A stretch of DNA of 64,000 bases from Micractinium sp. NFX-FRZ. Lineage: Eukaryota; Chlorophyta; Trebouxiophyceae; Chlorellales; Chlorellaceae. Below are positions 54,801 to 64,000 of this stretch, piece after piece. The notes beneath the pieces are model-generated. The model ran no database searches, was not told where the DNA came from, and was given only the letters and a program-made list of their open reading frames with translations. Location: contig JAPTJF010000054.1 of the NCBI GenBank assembly GCA_029339195.1, positions 1 to 64,000 of the forward strand. Direction: 5' to 3'. Both the position numbers and the translations under genes were made by a program. The first letter of the stretch is position 1, and the number at the start of each line of letters is the position of its first letter.

Positions 54801-57326
54801 GCGCCTTCTCCACCACCTCGCCCGGCTTCCGCCTGGAGCCATTCGACTTCCACAAGCAGTGCGGGGCCACCAACTACCACCGCCTGGGCCTGCTGTGGGA
54901 GGTGGGTGTTTCTGTATCTTTATTCCTTCATTTATGGAGGGACTTGTGCGTTGACTCTGTTCCACAAGCAGTGCGGGGCCACCAATTACCACCGCCTGCG
55001 GCTGCTCTGGGAGGTGGGTGCCCTTGTCTTTATTCTTGTGAAACTGGAGGGACTTGTGCTTTGAGTCTGTTCCACAAGCAGTGCGGGGCCACCAACTACC
55101 ATCGCCTGGGCCTGCTGTGGGAGGTGGGTGTTTATTCTTTTGGTTTTGGAGGGACTCGTGCTTTGAGTCTGTTCCACAAGCAGTGCGGGGCCACCAACCG
55201 CCAGCGCCTGGGGCTGCTGTGGGAGCTGGGCGCTCCTCACCATATCCTGACCCCCATTTTCTGCTTCGCTTGCACACACTTAGTTCATCGTATGTCGCCC
55301 CCTTTGACTGTGCCCCCAGGCCATCGAGCCCGAGTTCCGCCGCTTTGCCTACTGGTTCCGCGACAACGCGGGCACCCACGGCACCCAGGCGGGGGTGTTC
55401 CGCACCAACTGCATCGACTGCCTGGACAGGACCAATGTGGTGCAGGTAAGCAGATGGTAACTGATTCGGAGGGATGCACTGAATGGTTCATCCGTGGGTT
55501 GGTGGGTAGGGTGGGCATGAGCAGGCAGGCGGGGGTGTTGCGCACCCACTGCATAGACTGGCTCGACAGGACCATTGTGGTGCAGGCAAGCAGGCCAACC
55601 TGTATTCCCCTCCACGTCCTGGCTGCCCACATTGCAGGGCATGCTGGGCAAGCGGCAGGTGGAGCTGCGCTTCTGACCCTGCACTTGCTCCACACCCATT
55701 ATCCCTGCCACGCTCACCCGTGGCCCTGCCACTTGCCCACCCTTCCTCACCTGTGCCTGTGCTGCAGGGCATGCTGGGCAAGCGGCAGCTGGAGCACGTG
55801 CTGCAGCGGCTGGGGCTCATGCCACAGGGGGCCTCCCTGCCGCAGGCATACCCAGAGGTGCGGCGGTGGGGCGGGCGCGGAAGCCGGCCTGGGGCAGCCT
55901 GGGGTCAGCTTGGGTCAAGCGGCATGCCAAGGCGGCGGGGTGCGTTCGCACGCACATCCTCTCGCCGTGCGTGCTCTTTATGTCATCTTACTCCGTCAGT
56001 TGCCAGTACTTGACCTACGCCTCGACTTCCCGCCAGCACCCTCGCCTTTAACCTAAGCTTACACCACTACCCTCGCCTTGAACCTAACCCTAAACCGCTA
56101 CCCTCTGCAGGTGGACCAGGCGTTCCGCGTGATGTGGGCGGACCACGGCGACGAGGTGTCGCGCCAGTACGCGGGCACCGGGGCCATGAAGTCGGCCTTC
56201 ACGCGCACCGGCAAGCGCGACGTGTGGGGCCTGCTGGACGATGGGGCCAAGTCGCTGACCAGGTGTGCATTCATTGTTTTTACCAGAGGAGGTCTGAAGG
56301 ATATTGTTGGGTAATCATCCATAGGTGTGGCTGTTAGCATCTCATGTGGCGCCTGCTGGACGATGGGGCCAGGTCGTTCAGGAGCGGCGGTCAACAGCTA
56401 AAGCATGGTTCCTGGCATCCTCCGCCCAGGTTTCTGTGTCCAGGTTCTTGTGACAACTGGTTTCTTTTCAGGGTGGGCACAACATGGGAACTACCCTGTG
56501 CTACTGCTGTCCTTTCTTTGCATCTCGTCCAGGTGTCTGAACAACTTCCTTTGAGGGTAGGCACAGGCAGGACGCGCACTTCATCTCCTGCTGTTCACTC
56601 ACCCTTCCCTCCCTGTCCACTTGCCCTTCCCCCCGCCCGCTGCCCAGGTACTACCTGAACAACTTTGAGGACGGGCACAAGCAGGATTCGCTGGACCTGG
56701 TGACGGGGCGCTACAAAGTGGTGCCAGGTGGGGCGCTGCTTTATGCTGGGAGTGCATTGCATGCTGTCCTGTGCTGACGGTGGTGCTCTGTGCTCGCTTG
56801 CTGGCTCGATGGGTTGAGGACCTCGGTGACTTTGAACGCTACCAAAGTGGGGCCAGTGCAGTTTGAGAGTGGAAAGGGGAGGTGAGTGCGGTTGAGGCTT
56901 GCATGCTGTGCTGCGCTGCGCCCGTGCGGGGGCGCCTTGAGGAGCACACCTGGGCTGCAGCGTGCCCTGTTGTCAAACCATGTGTCCAAGAGCCGCCCTT
57001 TTTCTCAAGTCGACCCGTGAGTCGCCTCACCCCATACCGCCCCCCGCACCTCCCCACTTGCAGGCAAGCCGGCGCCCTTCCAGCCGCAGGGGTCGCCGGC
57101 GGTGCCTCTGCTGGCAGCCGCCGCCCTGCTCTTCATGGCCCTCGTCAACCTTCAGTCCCTGGGGGGCCTTGGCGGGCTGCTGGCGGCCCCGGGGCCGGCG
57201 CTGCTGCAGCAGGTGGCTGCCCCACTGGTGCTGGCGGCAATTGTGCTGGTGCTGATGATGAGGAAGGGCAAGCACTTGGTGGACAAACCGCAGCTGATGC
57301 CCGAGGCGGCAGTGCCCTGGCACTGA
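51876..57326 (+). CDS. SAC1: SAC1-type phosphoinositide phosphatase, membrane anchored
   Basis: SAC-domain enzymes remove phosphate from phosphoinositides, mainly PI4P, at the ER/Golgi. Exons 51876-52061, 52566-52658, 52885-52979, 53218-53417, 53724-53980, 54355-54489, 54725-54901, 55320-55445, 55768-55857, 56111-56262, 56648-56727 and 57064-57326 give 617 aa, close to yeast and human Sac1. The catalytic CX5R loop is C412-IDCLD-R418 within [15 protein letters not shown]. Other family segments: [44 protein letters not shown] (GTR.-RG core); [28 protein letters not shown]; and [17 protein letters not shown]. Two C-terminal hydrophobic segments (about 545-562 and 581-597) end in a short Lys-containing tail, as in the Sac1/RHD4 branch. 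Nearly every intron carries copies of an exon edge. Confidence 0.96.
53475..53521. repeat. Echo copy of SAC1 exon 4 end
   Basis: A copy of the [20 protein letters not shown] end (true end 53417) is reproduced downstream with substitutions ([13 protein letters not shown]) and a GGGTG at the donor position. Confidence 0.8.
53921..54215. repeat. Three 116-nt copies of SAC1 exon 5 end and donor
   Basis: GTGGAGAGYGAGCAGATGG starts at 53921, 54037 and 54153. Each copy runs through [14 protein letters not shown] and a CAG|GTGTGTG donor (exon-end positions 53980, 54096, 54212). Copies two and three are almost identical to the first. Confidence 0.95.
54848..55225. repeat. Four copies of SAC1 exon 7 end and donor
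   Basis: The segment encoding [18 protein letters not shown], then GAG|GTGGGTG, occurs at 54848 (exon), 54960, 55070 and 55172. Copies two to four also share the preceding GAGGGACTTGTGC stretch, showing that exon edge and intron duplicated together. The last copy has drifted to GELG. Confidence 0.95.
55529..55676. repeat. Echo copies of SAC1 exon 8 end and exon 9 start
   Basis: At 55529-55590 the catalytic-loop exon end is copied as [17 protein letters not shown], with the catalytic Cys replaced by His in the loop (THCIDW). At 55632-55676 the exon 9 start GMLGKRQ is copied with its acceptor. Confidence 0.85.
56039..56100. repeat. Two-copy intronic repeat with telomere-like CCTAACCCTAAA
   Basis: Two about 31-nt units (from 56039 and 56070), CCCTCGCCTT.AACCTAA..., lie just before the exon 10 acceptor. 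The second contains CCTAACCCTAAACC, about two plant-type telomere units. Confidence 0.7.
56342..56388. repeat. Echo copy of SAC1 exon 10 end
   Basis: Repeats the [17 protein letters not shown] end of exon 10 (true end 56262) as [11 protein letters not shown], but without the donor. Confidence 0.8.
56530..56582. repeat. Echo copy of SAC1 exon 11 start
   Basis: A degenerate copy of the exon 11 start ([13 protein letters not shown], true from 56648), with an AG acceptor, upstream in the intron. Confidence 0.7.
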
Positions 57327-57388
57327 GAGGGTGCTGGCGCTGGCTTCCGCCTGACGAAGCACGGGCAGGCAGGCAGGGGATGCCCTTT

Positions 57389-57393
57389 TGTAA
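57389..57393 (+). terminator. TGTAA polyadenylation word for SAC1
   Basis: TGTAA lies 63 nt past the SAC1 stop. A second one sits near 57709. Confidence 0.6.
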
Positions 57394-57774
57394 CCAGGCA
57401 AGGCACCAGATGGCAGCTGACGCTGCGGCTCGGCACACTGTTACTTGCACACTGTTTCATGGTTCATGCATGCATCTCCCAGGCCTGCTTCACCCCCTGC
57501 TGTTCGCCCCCGCATGGCACACAAGAGAGAGTTCGCTCTCCCCCCTGCTGCCCGCCTCTGTTGTCCCCTGTCCTCTCTCAGTTGGAAGTGCGTGTGTTAC
57601 ACTCTAGTGGGGGGTGGTGCAGAATACTGTAAGCTGCCGGATTTCAGAGGAAGCAAGAGCGGGACCTGCGGGCGGGCGGGGGGGCGGGGCGGCAGTTTGT
57701 GAGCAGTTTGTAATTGCAAGCCGCCAAGTCGTCAGCTGCACTGCTGCACATACCAGCCTTGCACACACAAATTG

Positions 57775-57779
57775 TTACA
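57775..57779 (-). terminator. TGTAA polyadenylation word for plastid S17
   Basis: TGTAA on the minus strand, 91 nt past the S17 stop. Confidence 0.6.
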
Positions 57780-57869
57780 ACCCTCCGCCTTGACATTTTC
57801 AATTGTATGTGCGGTACGACCTCACCTAGGAGCAAGGGAAAAAAATGGGGGCGGGCCGCCCGGTCCAGC

Positions 57870-59192
57870 TTACTGGGCCTTCTTGAGGATGGACTCAACA
57901 GTGAACCTGCGGGGAGGGTTGAATAACAAAGAAGGGAGGGGGGAGGAGAGGGATGAATTTAGAGAGTCGGTGCCAATGGGGGCAGCAGGCGTGCCCGTGT
58001 GTTTGCCTTCCCATTGCGCATCCCCGAGCCTGCCAACATGACCGTGGCCGCCCGCCAGGCGCGCCGCTCGGCCCCGGCCTGCTCGTGAGGAGCCTGGCTG
58101 TGTCATGCTGCCAGTTGCTGCAACGCACTGCCTGGCCACTGCCAAGCACGCTGCTGCCAATGTGCACTGCGCTCTGCTGCCATTGCGCCCCTGCTGCCGT
58201 CGAGTGCCACGGCCATAGGGCTGGGGAAGGGCTGCTGCACTGGGCCCCCCGCTGCCGCCACATCATGCTGCTGCCGCTGCGCGCGCTGTGCTGTGCTGTC
58301 CGCAGCCGGCCTCACCGCTTGGACTTGGAGATGGGGCGGCTGGGGGCCAGGGACACGGTGTCGCCCACGCTGCACTGCTGCTCCTCGTCGTGCGCCTGGT
58401 ACTTCGTGGTCACGCGCTGCGGCGGGGGAGGGGGGGAGCAACGCAGCGGCAGGCAAGGTAAGGGGCAGCTGGTGGGGTGGAAGCGCAGCACAGCAGCTTC
58501 CCGCAGAGGTTACTACGGCGGGGCCGGGGCAGGGAGGCTGCTGCGGCGGCGGCTCCCATCTGCCGCTCCAGCTGCTTACCACGCGCTTCTGGTAGACGGG
58601 GTGCACTTGGAGGGTGTAGACCTCCACCACGGCGGTCTTGTTCTGGGCGGTGGACACAACCTTGCCCTGCGCAGAGATAGGCACACAGAGGGCATGTGCA
58701 CGCACGGTGAGCAGTCGCACCGCCGGCCACAGGTGCCGCTGCTGCCCATGCCTGGCGAACTGATGTCAACAAGGTGTAGATGCTGGCTTCTGCTGCTGTG
58801 TAAGAAGGTAAGGCCGATCCCCCGATTGATGCCACCCTTAGCAGCCAGACACACGAGGCCAGGCCTGCCCCTCGTGGCCAGCCAGTGCCGCCGCCGCTGC
58901 CGCGCAGTCGCGCCCGACCGCTGCCGCTGTCGCCCGCCCCACACAATGTGCCATGCGCCGGCACATGTTTCGGCTTCTGGGCCACAAATTGAGGGGTCTG
59001 CGCTGCGCTGCTTCCTGCTGTGTGAGCTGCAAGCGGATGAAGGGCGGCAGCACGCCTGCCCACCTGCAGCGACTGCGCGGCCCGCACAGGCATGAAGGCA
59101 GCAGCGGTGGGCCGGGCGGCGGGCGCCCGGGCCTGCAGCGACTGCGTGCTGCCGGTGAAGCTCTTCGCAAGCTGCATGCTGAGGGCCGCCAT
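57870..59192 (-). CDS. RPS17: Plastid 30S ribosomal protein S17 (uS17c), nuclear-encoded
   Basis: uS17 binds 16S rRNA early in small-subunit assembly. Exons 59192-59064, 58666-58580, 58416-58316 and 57906-57870 give 117 aa. Exon 1 is a 43-residue Ser/Ala/Arg-rich chloroplast transit peptide ([20 protein letters not shown]). The mature part is canonical bacterial-type S17: [70 protein letters not shown]. The transit peptide falls in its own exon, with the boundary at the mature N terminus. The compact C terminus lacks the long tails of cytosolic S11/uS17. I am confident of identity; plastid rather than mitochondrial targeting is inferred from transit-peptide composition. Confidence 0.94.
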
Positions 59193-59507
59193 CGTGTGCT
59201 GTTCCAACAAGCTGAGGGAGCAGCAGGAGCGTGTGCAGCAAGCGGCAGGAGCGCAGCGTGGTGGTGGTGGAAGAGGCTGAGCCCCTGCGGGTGAGCTGGC
59301 TAAGGCGCCCATGCATTGCCGGCGGGAGCCGCATTCTCTTGCCCTCAGCCGTGCGATCGTCTTGCAGCATTTACACAAGTCGCAAGCACAATAGCTAGCG
59401 GTCGTCAAGGCGCACAGAGGTGCCCGTGCAGGCCTGCCACGCACAAAAAGAGCGGAGGCAGAGGAGACGCGCCTCAGCCGTGTCCCGCGAAGCCTGACAT
59501 TCCGAGC
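59193..59507. promoter_or_regulatory. S17 promoter and AP-2 alpha 3' UTR
   Basis: 315 bp between same-strand genes. It contains a TGTAA word on the minus strand (59375-59371), 133 nt past the AP-2 alpha stop. No named promoter motif is seen. Confidence 0.45.
59371..59375 (-). terminator. TGTAA polyadenylation word for AP-2 alpha
   Basis: TTACA on the + strand, i.e. TGTAA in sense, 133 nt beyond the stop at 59508. Confidence 0.55.
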
Positions 59508-62500
59508 TCATCCCAGCAGCACCGCGAGGCGCGCGCGCAGCGCCTCGGAGGCGGTGGCGTCGGCGGTGGCCACCGTCAGGCTGCCGCCGTCCAGCTTGAC
59601 CATGCAGGGCACCTGGCGGGGGCCCACCGCGCCCGCACCGCCGCAGTGGAACACGCAGGCCGCAGAGATGGCAGAGGGGTCGGCGTCCGTCCCGGCCAGC
59701 AGCTTGAAGCCCAGGGAAGCCAGCAGGGCGTCGGCGCCGGGGCGCGCGCCCGCCAGGCGCTCGCTCAGCTTCAGCGGCGGGCCCGCCACCTGCTGCCAGC
59801 GCTGCGCAAACACGGCGGGGGGCACCTCTACTGGCTGGCAGAACTTGGTGGCCACCAGGGGCAGCTCCAGGCTGCGGGACAGCACCTGCCCCGTGCTGGG
59901 GACGGTGTAGCCCAGCTGCAGCAGCGGGGTGGCGGTGAAGGGCGCCAGGCACGTCGCCGACAGCGTCACTTGCACCTGCGGTGGGGGGACGGGGGTTGGT
60001 GCGAGAAGGCGGTGAGTGTGCGAGTAAATGCAGGGGTAACGACCAGTGATTTAGTAGGCGCCATGCAAGGAGACTTTGGTATGCCAAGTAGCCAGGAAGA
60101 AGGGAGGGCCTGCGCTGTGGCAGTGCTGGGGATGCCAGCCATACACAAGTCAATGGTGGCATGCAGAACCAGAGGAAGCGTTTGTGCTGGTTGGAGCACA
60201 GACTCACTAGCTTACCGAATCAGTGGCATATGCACTACCAACGCAGCCACTTGGCTGCCCACTTGCAAAGCATCCCCAATTGACAACCACCCAACCAGCC
60301 CGACCCATCCCGCCCGCCCGCCCCGCTTACCTGCTTCTTTGGCCCCAGCACTGCGGGCAGCGGCCCCAGCTGGAAGGCAAATGCGGGGTTGGGCGGCACA
60401 CCCAACGCCACCTGCTGCAGCGACTCGCTGTGCTTGTTCCCCAGGAACAGCGACAGCTGCATCGTGGCGCCGCCCATCTGCGACTTGACGCCAATCTGCA
60501 GGGCGGTGGGAACAGGAAAAGGAGCACAGTGGTGAAGTGAGTGGTGCACTTAGTGGTTCTAGGAACAAACACAGTTCTGCAGCGGCACTGCCCAGCTCAG
60601 ACTTGACATCGAGTTGCGCAAGGTGAGGTGGGAGGGGACAGGGGTAACACACACGGGTGAAGGGTGCCCAAGTGGCCGTGCAACATCCCCACCCTGCCCC
60701 CCAAGTGCTGGGCAGGAAACAAACACACAGCACAAGCATCAAGAGCCAAGTACCAGCATGTCCACACGCTCTCACCTGCAGGAACTGGTCCTCATACAGG
60801 ATGCCAGAGGCGGCCGTGCACAGCTTGCGGAACCAGGCCGCCACGTCGCCCGTGGGCTGAATCGGCGGCGGGCCTGCCGCCGCCGCAAAGAAGGCGTCTG
60901 CGCCAAAGGGATCCGACGCAGCCGCTGCGGCAGCGGCAGCAGGCGCAGCAGCCAGCGCGGCAGCTGGAGCTGCTGCTGCAGGCGGCAGCGGCGGCGGCGG
61001 CGCCGCCACGGCTGCGGGGGCTGCAGGCGGAGGCGCCGCAGGCTCAGCGGGAGCGAACGGGTTGGCTGCTGCTGCCGCGGCCGTGGGCTGTGCCGGCGGG
61101 GAATAGGCGGGGCCACTCAGAGAGGACAGCAGATCCATGACATTTGCTGGCCCTGCCGCAGCCGCTGCAGGCGCCAGGTCACCCGCTGGCGCTGCGCCGC
61201 CCGATGCTGTTGGCGAGGCCACGGGTGCGGCCTTGGGCGGGGTGTCACTGAGGTCTGCAGGGCATAATAGGGCAAGGTAGGCAGGAAAGCGCGAAGGTTG
61301 CTTTATGGGCAAAATGATTGAGTGGAGGCAGTGAGGAGGGAAAGCACGCACATTAACTACCTTCCCCTCGCAAGCAATCGAGGCAAAACACCCCGCACAG
61401 GAGCAATCACAGCAGGCACAGCAGGCATGCCAGCTCACCCAGCAGGTCCAGCAGATCTGCTGCCCCGTTGGCCGCCGCCGGCGCGCCCGCTGCCGTGGCG
61501 GTGCCGGGCGCCGAGGGCGGCAGGCTGCCAGGGGGCACCGCCGAGCCGCTGGGGGAGGCCGCCTCCTCATCTCCCTCTGACTGGTTCATCCAGGCAGGCC
61601 GCTCCCGCGCCTCGTCAGCGTCCTCACCCTGCAGGCAGGCAGAAGGGCAAAGTGTGATTTCAATCGCTCATGCCTCTTGGGCACTTGGCTTAGCGCACCA
61701 CGCCCTCTGTGCATGTTGAACAACCGCCAGAGCTGGGATGGGCAGGTGGCATGGGTCAGGCAGCAGCAGAGCACGCCTGGCTCTCAGCCACCTGCCATCC
61801 CCCAAACTTGCACGAACCCCTGCCCGGACCCCCGCCAGAGAACAGCAACAACACCATGCCACACACAACCAACGCACCTCCTTCTCCGCCAGGCGGCGCA
61901 GCAGCAGCGAGGTCCGCTTCTCCCACTTGGGCAGCGGCTGCACCGCTGCGCGCGCCACGTCCAGGCGGGCCGCCAGGCCGCGGTACTCCACGGCACGCTG
62001 CGCCAGCTCAGCGTCCATGGTGCCAGCGTAGCGCGACAGCACCGCCTCCACCGCCTCCCGCAGGGGCGTGTTGTCGGGCTCTGCCACCAGCATCTTCTCA
62101 TACACTGTCAGCAGCAGGGCCTGCAGAGGGAGGGCACGGCAAAAGAGATAAGCGATGTATCCTCATGAGCACAGGACAGGCGGTCGTGCGCGGTCAGATA
62201 CATCTTCATGCATCGTCAGTACTGCTGCCTGGGTGTGTACAGGGGTTGTACGCCACACATGTAACTGTGGTCTCTAGGCTGGCCGCCACAAAGCGCCCCC
62301 TGCAGCAGCCGAAACTGCTTCAGCAGCGGCATCTCTGCACTTCCCCTCCCGGCTCCGTGATGATGACCACAACCTTGTTTGGACCCTTCCCCCTCCCAAC
62401 ACCTTGATGCCCATGACCTTGCTTGGACCCACCTTGGTCTCCGGGCTGGCCGCCACAAAGCGCTCCTGCAGCAGCTGGAACTGCTCCATCAGCGGCACCT

Positions 62501-64000
62501 CCCCCGCCTGCGACAGCAGCGGGCCGTACTCTCCCAGCACGTAGCCCGTGCACTTGACAAACACCTCGTAGGAGGCGCCCCGGTGCAGGGCCTCCACACA
62601 CTTGCGGGCCGCGTAGGCGTGCAGCTGCGGGTTGTTGGTGACCAGCTGCACCACAGAGTGCCACAGGTCGTTGATGGCCGAGTCGCCGGCCCGCTCCATC
62701 AGCGTCAGCATGCTGTCCACGTACCACTCCAGGCTGGGCAGGAAGCTGCAGGGGCGGCGGCAATGTCGGCAAAGAACTGTAAAGCACACACAAAAAGCAC
62801 TGCGAGGAGGCTTGAATAATACACGCAAGGCAAGGAGAGGGGCAGTGCAGGCAGCAGCAGAGTTGCTGCTCCTGCAGAAGAGAAGCACAGGCACCAGCAC
62901 TGCCGCCTCAGTAGAGAGGGACCGGCACCAGCCCTGGCCATTACAAGCAAGCAAACACAGAGGCACCCACCGCTCCGCCAGCACCGTCCGGCAAGGAAAG
63001 AAAAAAGGCGCTCACCGCTCCGCCAGCACCGCTGTCTTGAGCACCAGCTCCTCCCTCATGGAGAAGTCTGCCAGTGTGAGGTAGCTCAGCAGCTCCTCCA
63101 CAATGTCGGCGCTGTTCTGGGGGGTGCACATGATGAAGAGGAGGTCGAGCGCGCGGCGGCGGATGGACACGTCGCCGTCGCGCAGGCAGGCGATGATCGT
63201 CTTCTGGTGCCGGTTGACTGCAGGGTGGCGTGAAGGGGGGAGGTGAGCGGACAGAGACTTGGGAGCGATGTGGGATAGCTGATGGTGGCGGGATACTATG
63301 TGTGGGGACAAACAGTGCCTGCACCACCACCCACACAATTCGTGACCGCCGGCACTTTCAAACACACAAGCAGAAAGCCACCCAAACATGTCCACCACGG
63401 CGGGCACCTCCGCTAGGCGCGCCACGTTCTCCAGCGCAGGCGCCTCTGTCCCACCCCCTGAAGTGCGTCGCAGCAAATCACACTTGCACCCTCTCACCCG
63501 TGTCCACCACGGCGGGCACCTCTGCCAGGCGCGCCATGTTCTCCAGCGCCAGGTACTTCAGGTTGGGCTCCCGCACGCTCAGGAACTTGGCCAGCAGCGC
63601 CACCCCCTGGCTCATCAGCTCCGGCTGCTCCAGGGCGATGGCCACCGCCACCGCCTCAAACACAATCGCGTGCACCGCGTTGTTCTTGTTCACATTCTTC
63701 ACCGACTCGGAGCCTGCACGGTGGGGAAGGGAAGGACATGTTTCCCTTACATGCATGCCAAAGGTGAGTACACGTTCATGATCTCACACAACCTAAGAGC
63801 CGGCAGTTGGGGCGGCGGTGCAGATTGAGTCTCGGTAAGGTTGGGGCACCGTGGCAGGCACCGCTGTGCAGTGCTGTTGCATGCCTTCACTGTTGCCTGC
63901 CTTCACTGGCCTGGCCACTGCCCCAGCCTGGGTACATACCACTCACCCCCCAGGATGCGGTGGATCACGTCCACCAGCATCTTGTGCACCCCCGGCTCCT
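59508..64000 (-). CDS. AP2A1: AP-2 adaptor alpha subunit, 5' part beyond window
   Basis: Alpha-adaptin is the large subunit of the clathrin AP-2 complex at the plasma membrane; its trunk binds lipid and cargo and its appendage recruits accessory proteins. Exons in the window: 64000-63947 (partial), 63713-63498, 63217-63016, 62745-62433, 62120-61878, 61628-61439, 61254-60776, 60495-60331 and 59975-59508, about 776 C-terminal residues. Trunk repeats: SESVKNVNKNNAVHAIVFEA, VREPNLKYLALENMARL, VSIRRRALDLLFIMC, DFSMREELVLKTAVLAERFL, YVLGEYGPLLS, RAVEYRGLAARL. The hinge has ADLLDLLG and NVMDLLSSL (clathrin-box-like), NPF and DPF, then long Ala/Pro tracts. The appendage ends with the platform subdomain (LPLVATKFCQPVEVPPAVFAQRW). 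Several introns contain exon-edge echoes. Confidence 0.95.
60565..60625. repeat. Echo copy near AP-2 alpha exon starting 60495
   Basis: CAGCTCAGACTTGACATCGA resembles the exon's ATCTGCGACTTGACGCCAAT (VKSQMGG-coding) and is followed by a GCAAGG-like acceptor region. Confidence 0.55.
62275..62345. repeat. Echo copy of AP-2 alpha exon end at 62433
   Basis: Repeats the LLQERFVAASPETK-coding end of exon 62745-62433, reading LLQGALCGGQP in the shifted frame, about 160 nt further into the intron. Confidence 0.8.
62967..62990. repeat. Echo copy of AP-2 alpha exon end at 63016
   Basis: CCGCTCCGCCAGCACCGTCC repeats the VLAER exon end (63016-63040) within the following intron. Confidence 0.7.
63381..63445. 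repeat. Echo copy of AP-2 alpha exon end at 63498
   Basis: A nearly perfect copy of the ENVARLAEVPAVVD-coding segment (the exon has ENMARLAEVPAVVD) lies downstream in the intron, continuing into an FGWLS reading. Confidence 0.9.

Larger units (their letters stand above)
57327..57869. other. Convergent intergenic region
   Basis: 543 bp between the SAC1 and plastid S17 stops, holding TGTAA words for both: 57389-57393 (+), 57708-57712 (+) and 57779-57775 (-). No gene is supported. Confidence 0.5.

Noticed and set aside
54656..56056. A 466-codon plus-strand frame
   Set aside because: It is a read-through of SAC1 exon 7 and its echo copies into introns and out of the phosphatase frame.

Overview
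This 64 kb window looks like nuclear DNA of a green alga. It is GC-rich, every confident gene is split by many short introns with GTGAG/GTGCG donors and (C)GCAG acceptors, and most genes have the chlorophyte polyadenylation word TGTAA 60-280 nt past the stop. The gene set is plant-lineage (plastid ribosomal S17 with a transit peptide, MEI2-like, GDP-mannose transporter, CK1, prolyl 4-hydroxylase with ShKT tail). A Chlorella-like trebouxiophyte is my best guess; this is inference. There are no bacterial operons, tRNA, rRNA, CRISPR or intact transposons. A run of 100 Ns at 33033-33132 is an assembly gap inside a minisatellite.

Layout. 0.4-3.3 kb (-): unknown low-complexity protein, running off or ending unresolved at the left edge. 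3.6-4.0 (+): possible 91-aa gene. 4.2-6.5 (+): TRM6, the non-catalytic tRNA m1A58 methyltransferase subunit. 6.8-8.2 (-): unknown protein. 8.8-11.9 (-): KAE1/OSGEP (tRNA t6A). 12.4-14.8 (-): CCDC124/Lso2 ribosome factor. 16.1-19.8 (-): casein kinase 1. 20.3-27.4 (+): ABCF2-type ATPase. 28.0-28.8 (+): SDHAF4. 29.5-32.6 (+): GDP-mannose transporter. 32.9-33.4: minisatellite. 34.0-36.5 (+): coiled-coil protein. 37.6-42.4 (-): MEI2-like RNA-binding protein. 43.2-45.8 (+): F-box protein with a Cys/His tail. 46.9-51.0 (-): prolyl 4-hydroxylase. 51.3-51.8 (+): 96-aa single-span membrane protein. 51.9-57.3 (+): SAC1-type phosphoinositide phosphatase. 57.9-59.2 (-): plastid S17. 59.5->64.0 (-): AP-2 alpha adaptin, truncated at the right edge.

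Exon models were built by hand from splice sites, homology and frame. For the 15 models described as complete, the exon lengths sum to a multiple of three and join in phase. The genes are mostly unrelated housekeeping functions, though four concern translation or tRNA/ribosome biology (TRM6, KAE1, CCDC124, ABCF2).

The most striking signals are not genes. (1) Introns repeatedly carry degenerate or near-perfect copies of the neighbouring exon end together with its splice site: more than 20 cases in at least seven genes, culminating in eight 40-nt tandem copies of one exon-intron junction in the prolyl hydroxylase gene. (2) A 7-nt micro-exon in that gene supplies the iron-binding histidine. (3) The 96-aa ORF ends 29 nt before the SAC phosphatase start, which suggests a dicistronic mRNA. 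(4) Four well-conserved ~100-nt units with unrelated spacers sit in a GC-AG intron of the ABCF gene and may be intronic small RNAs.
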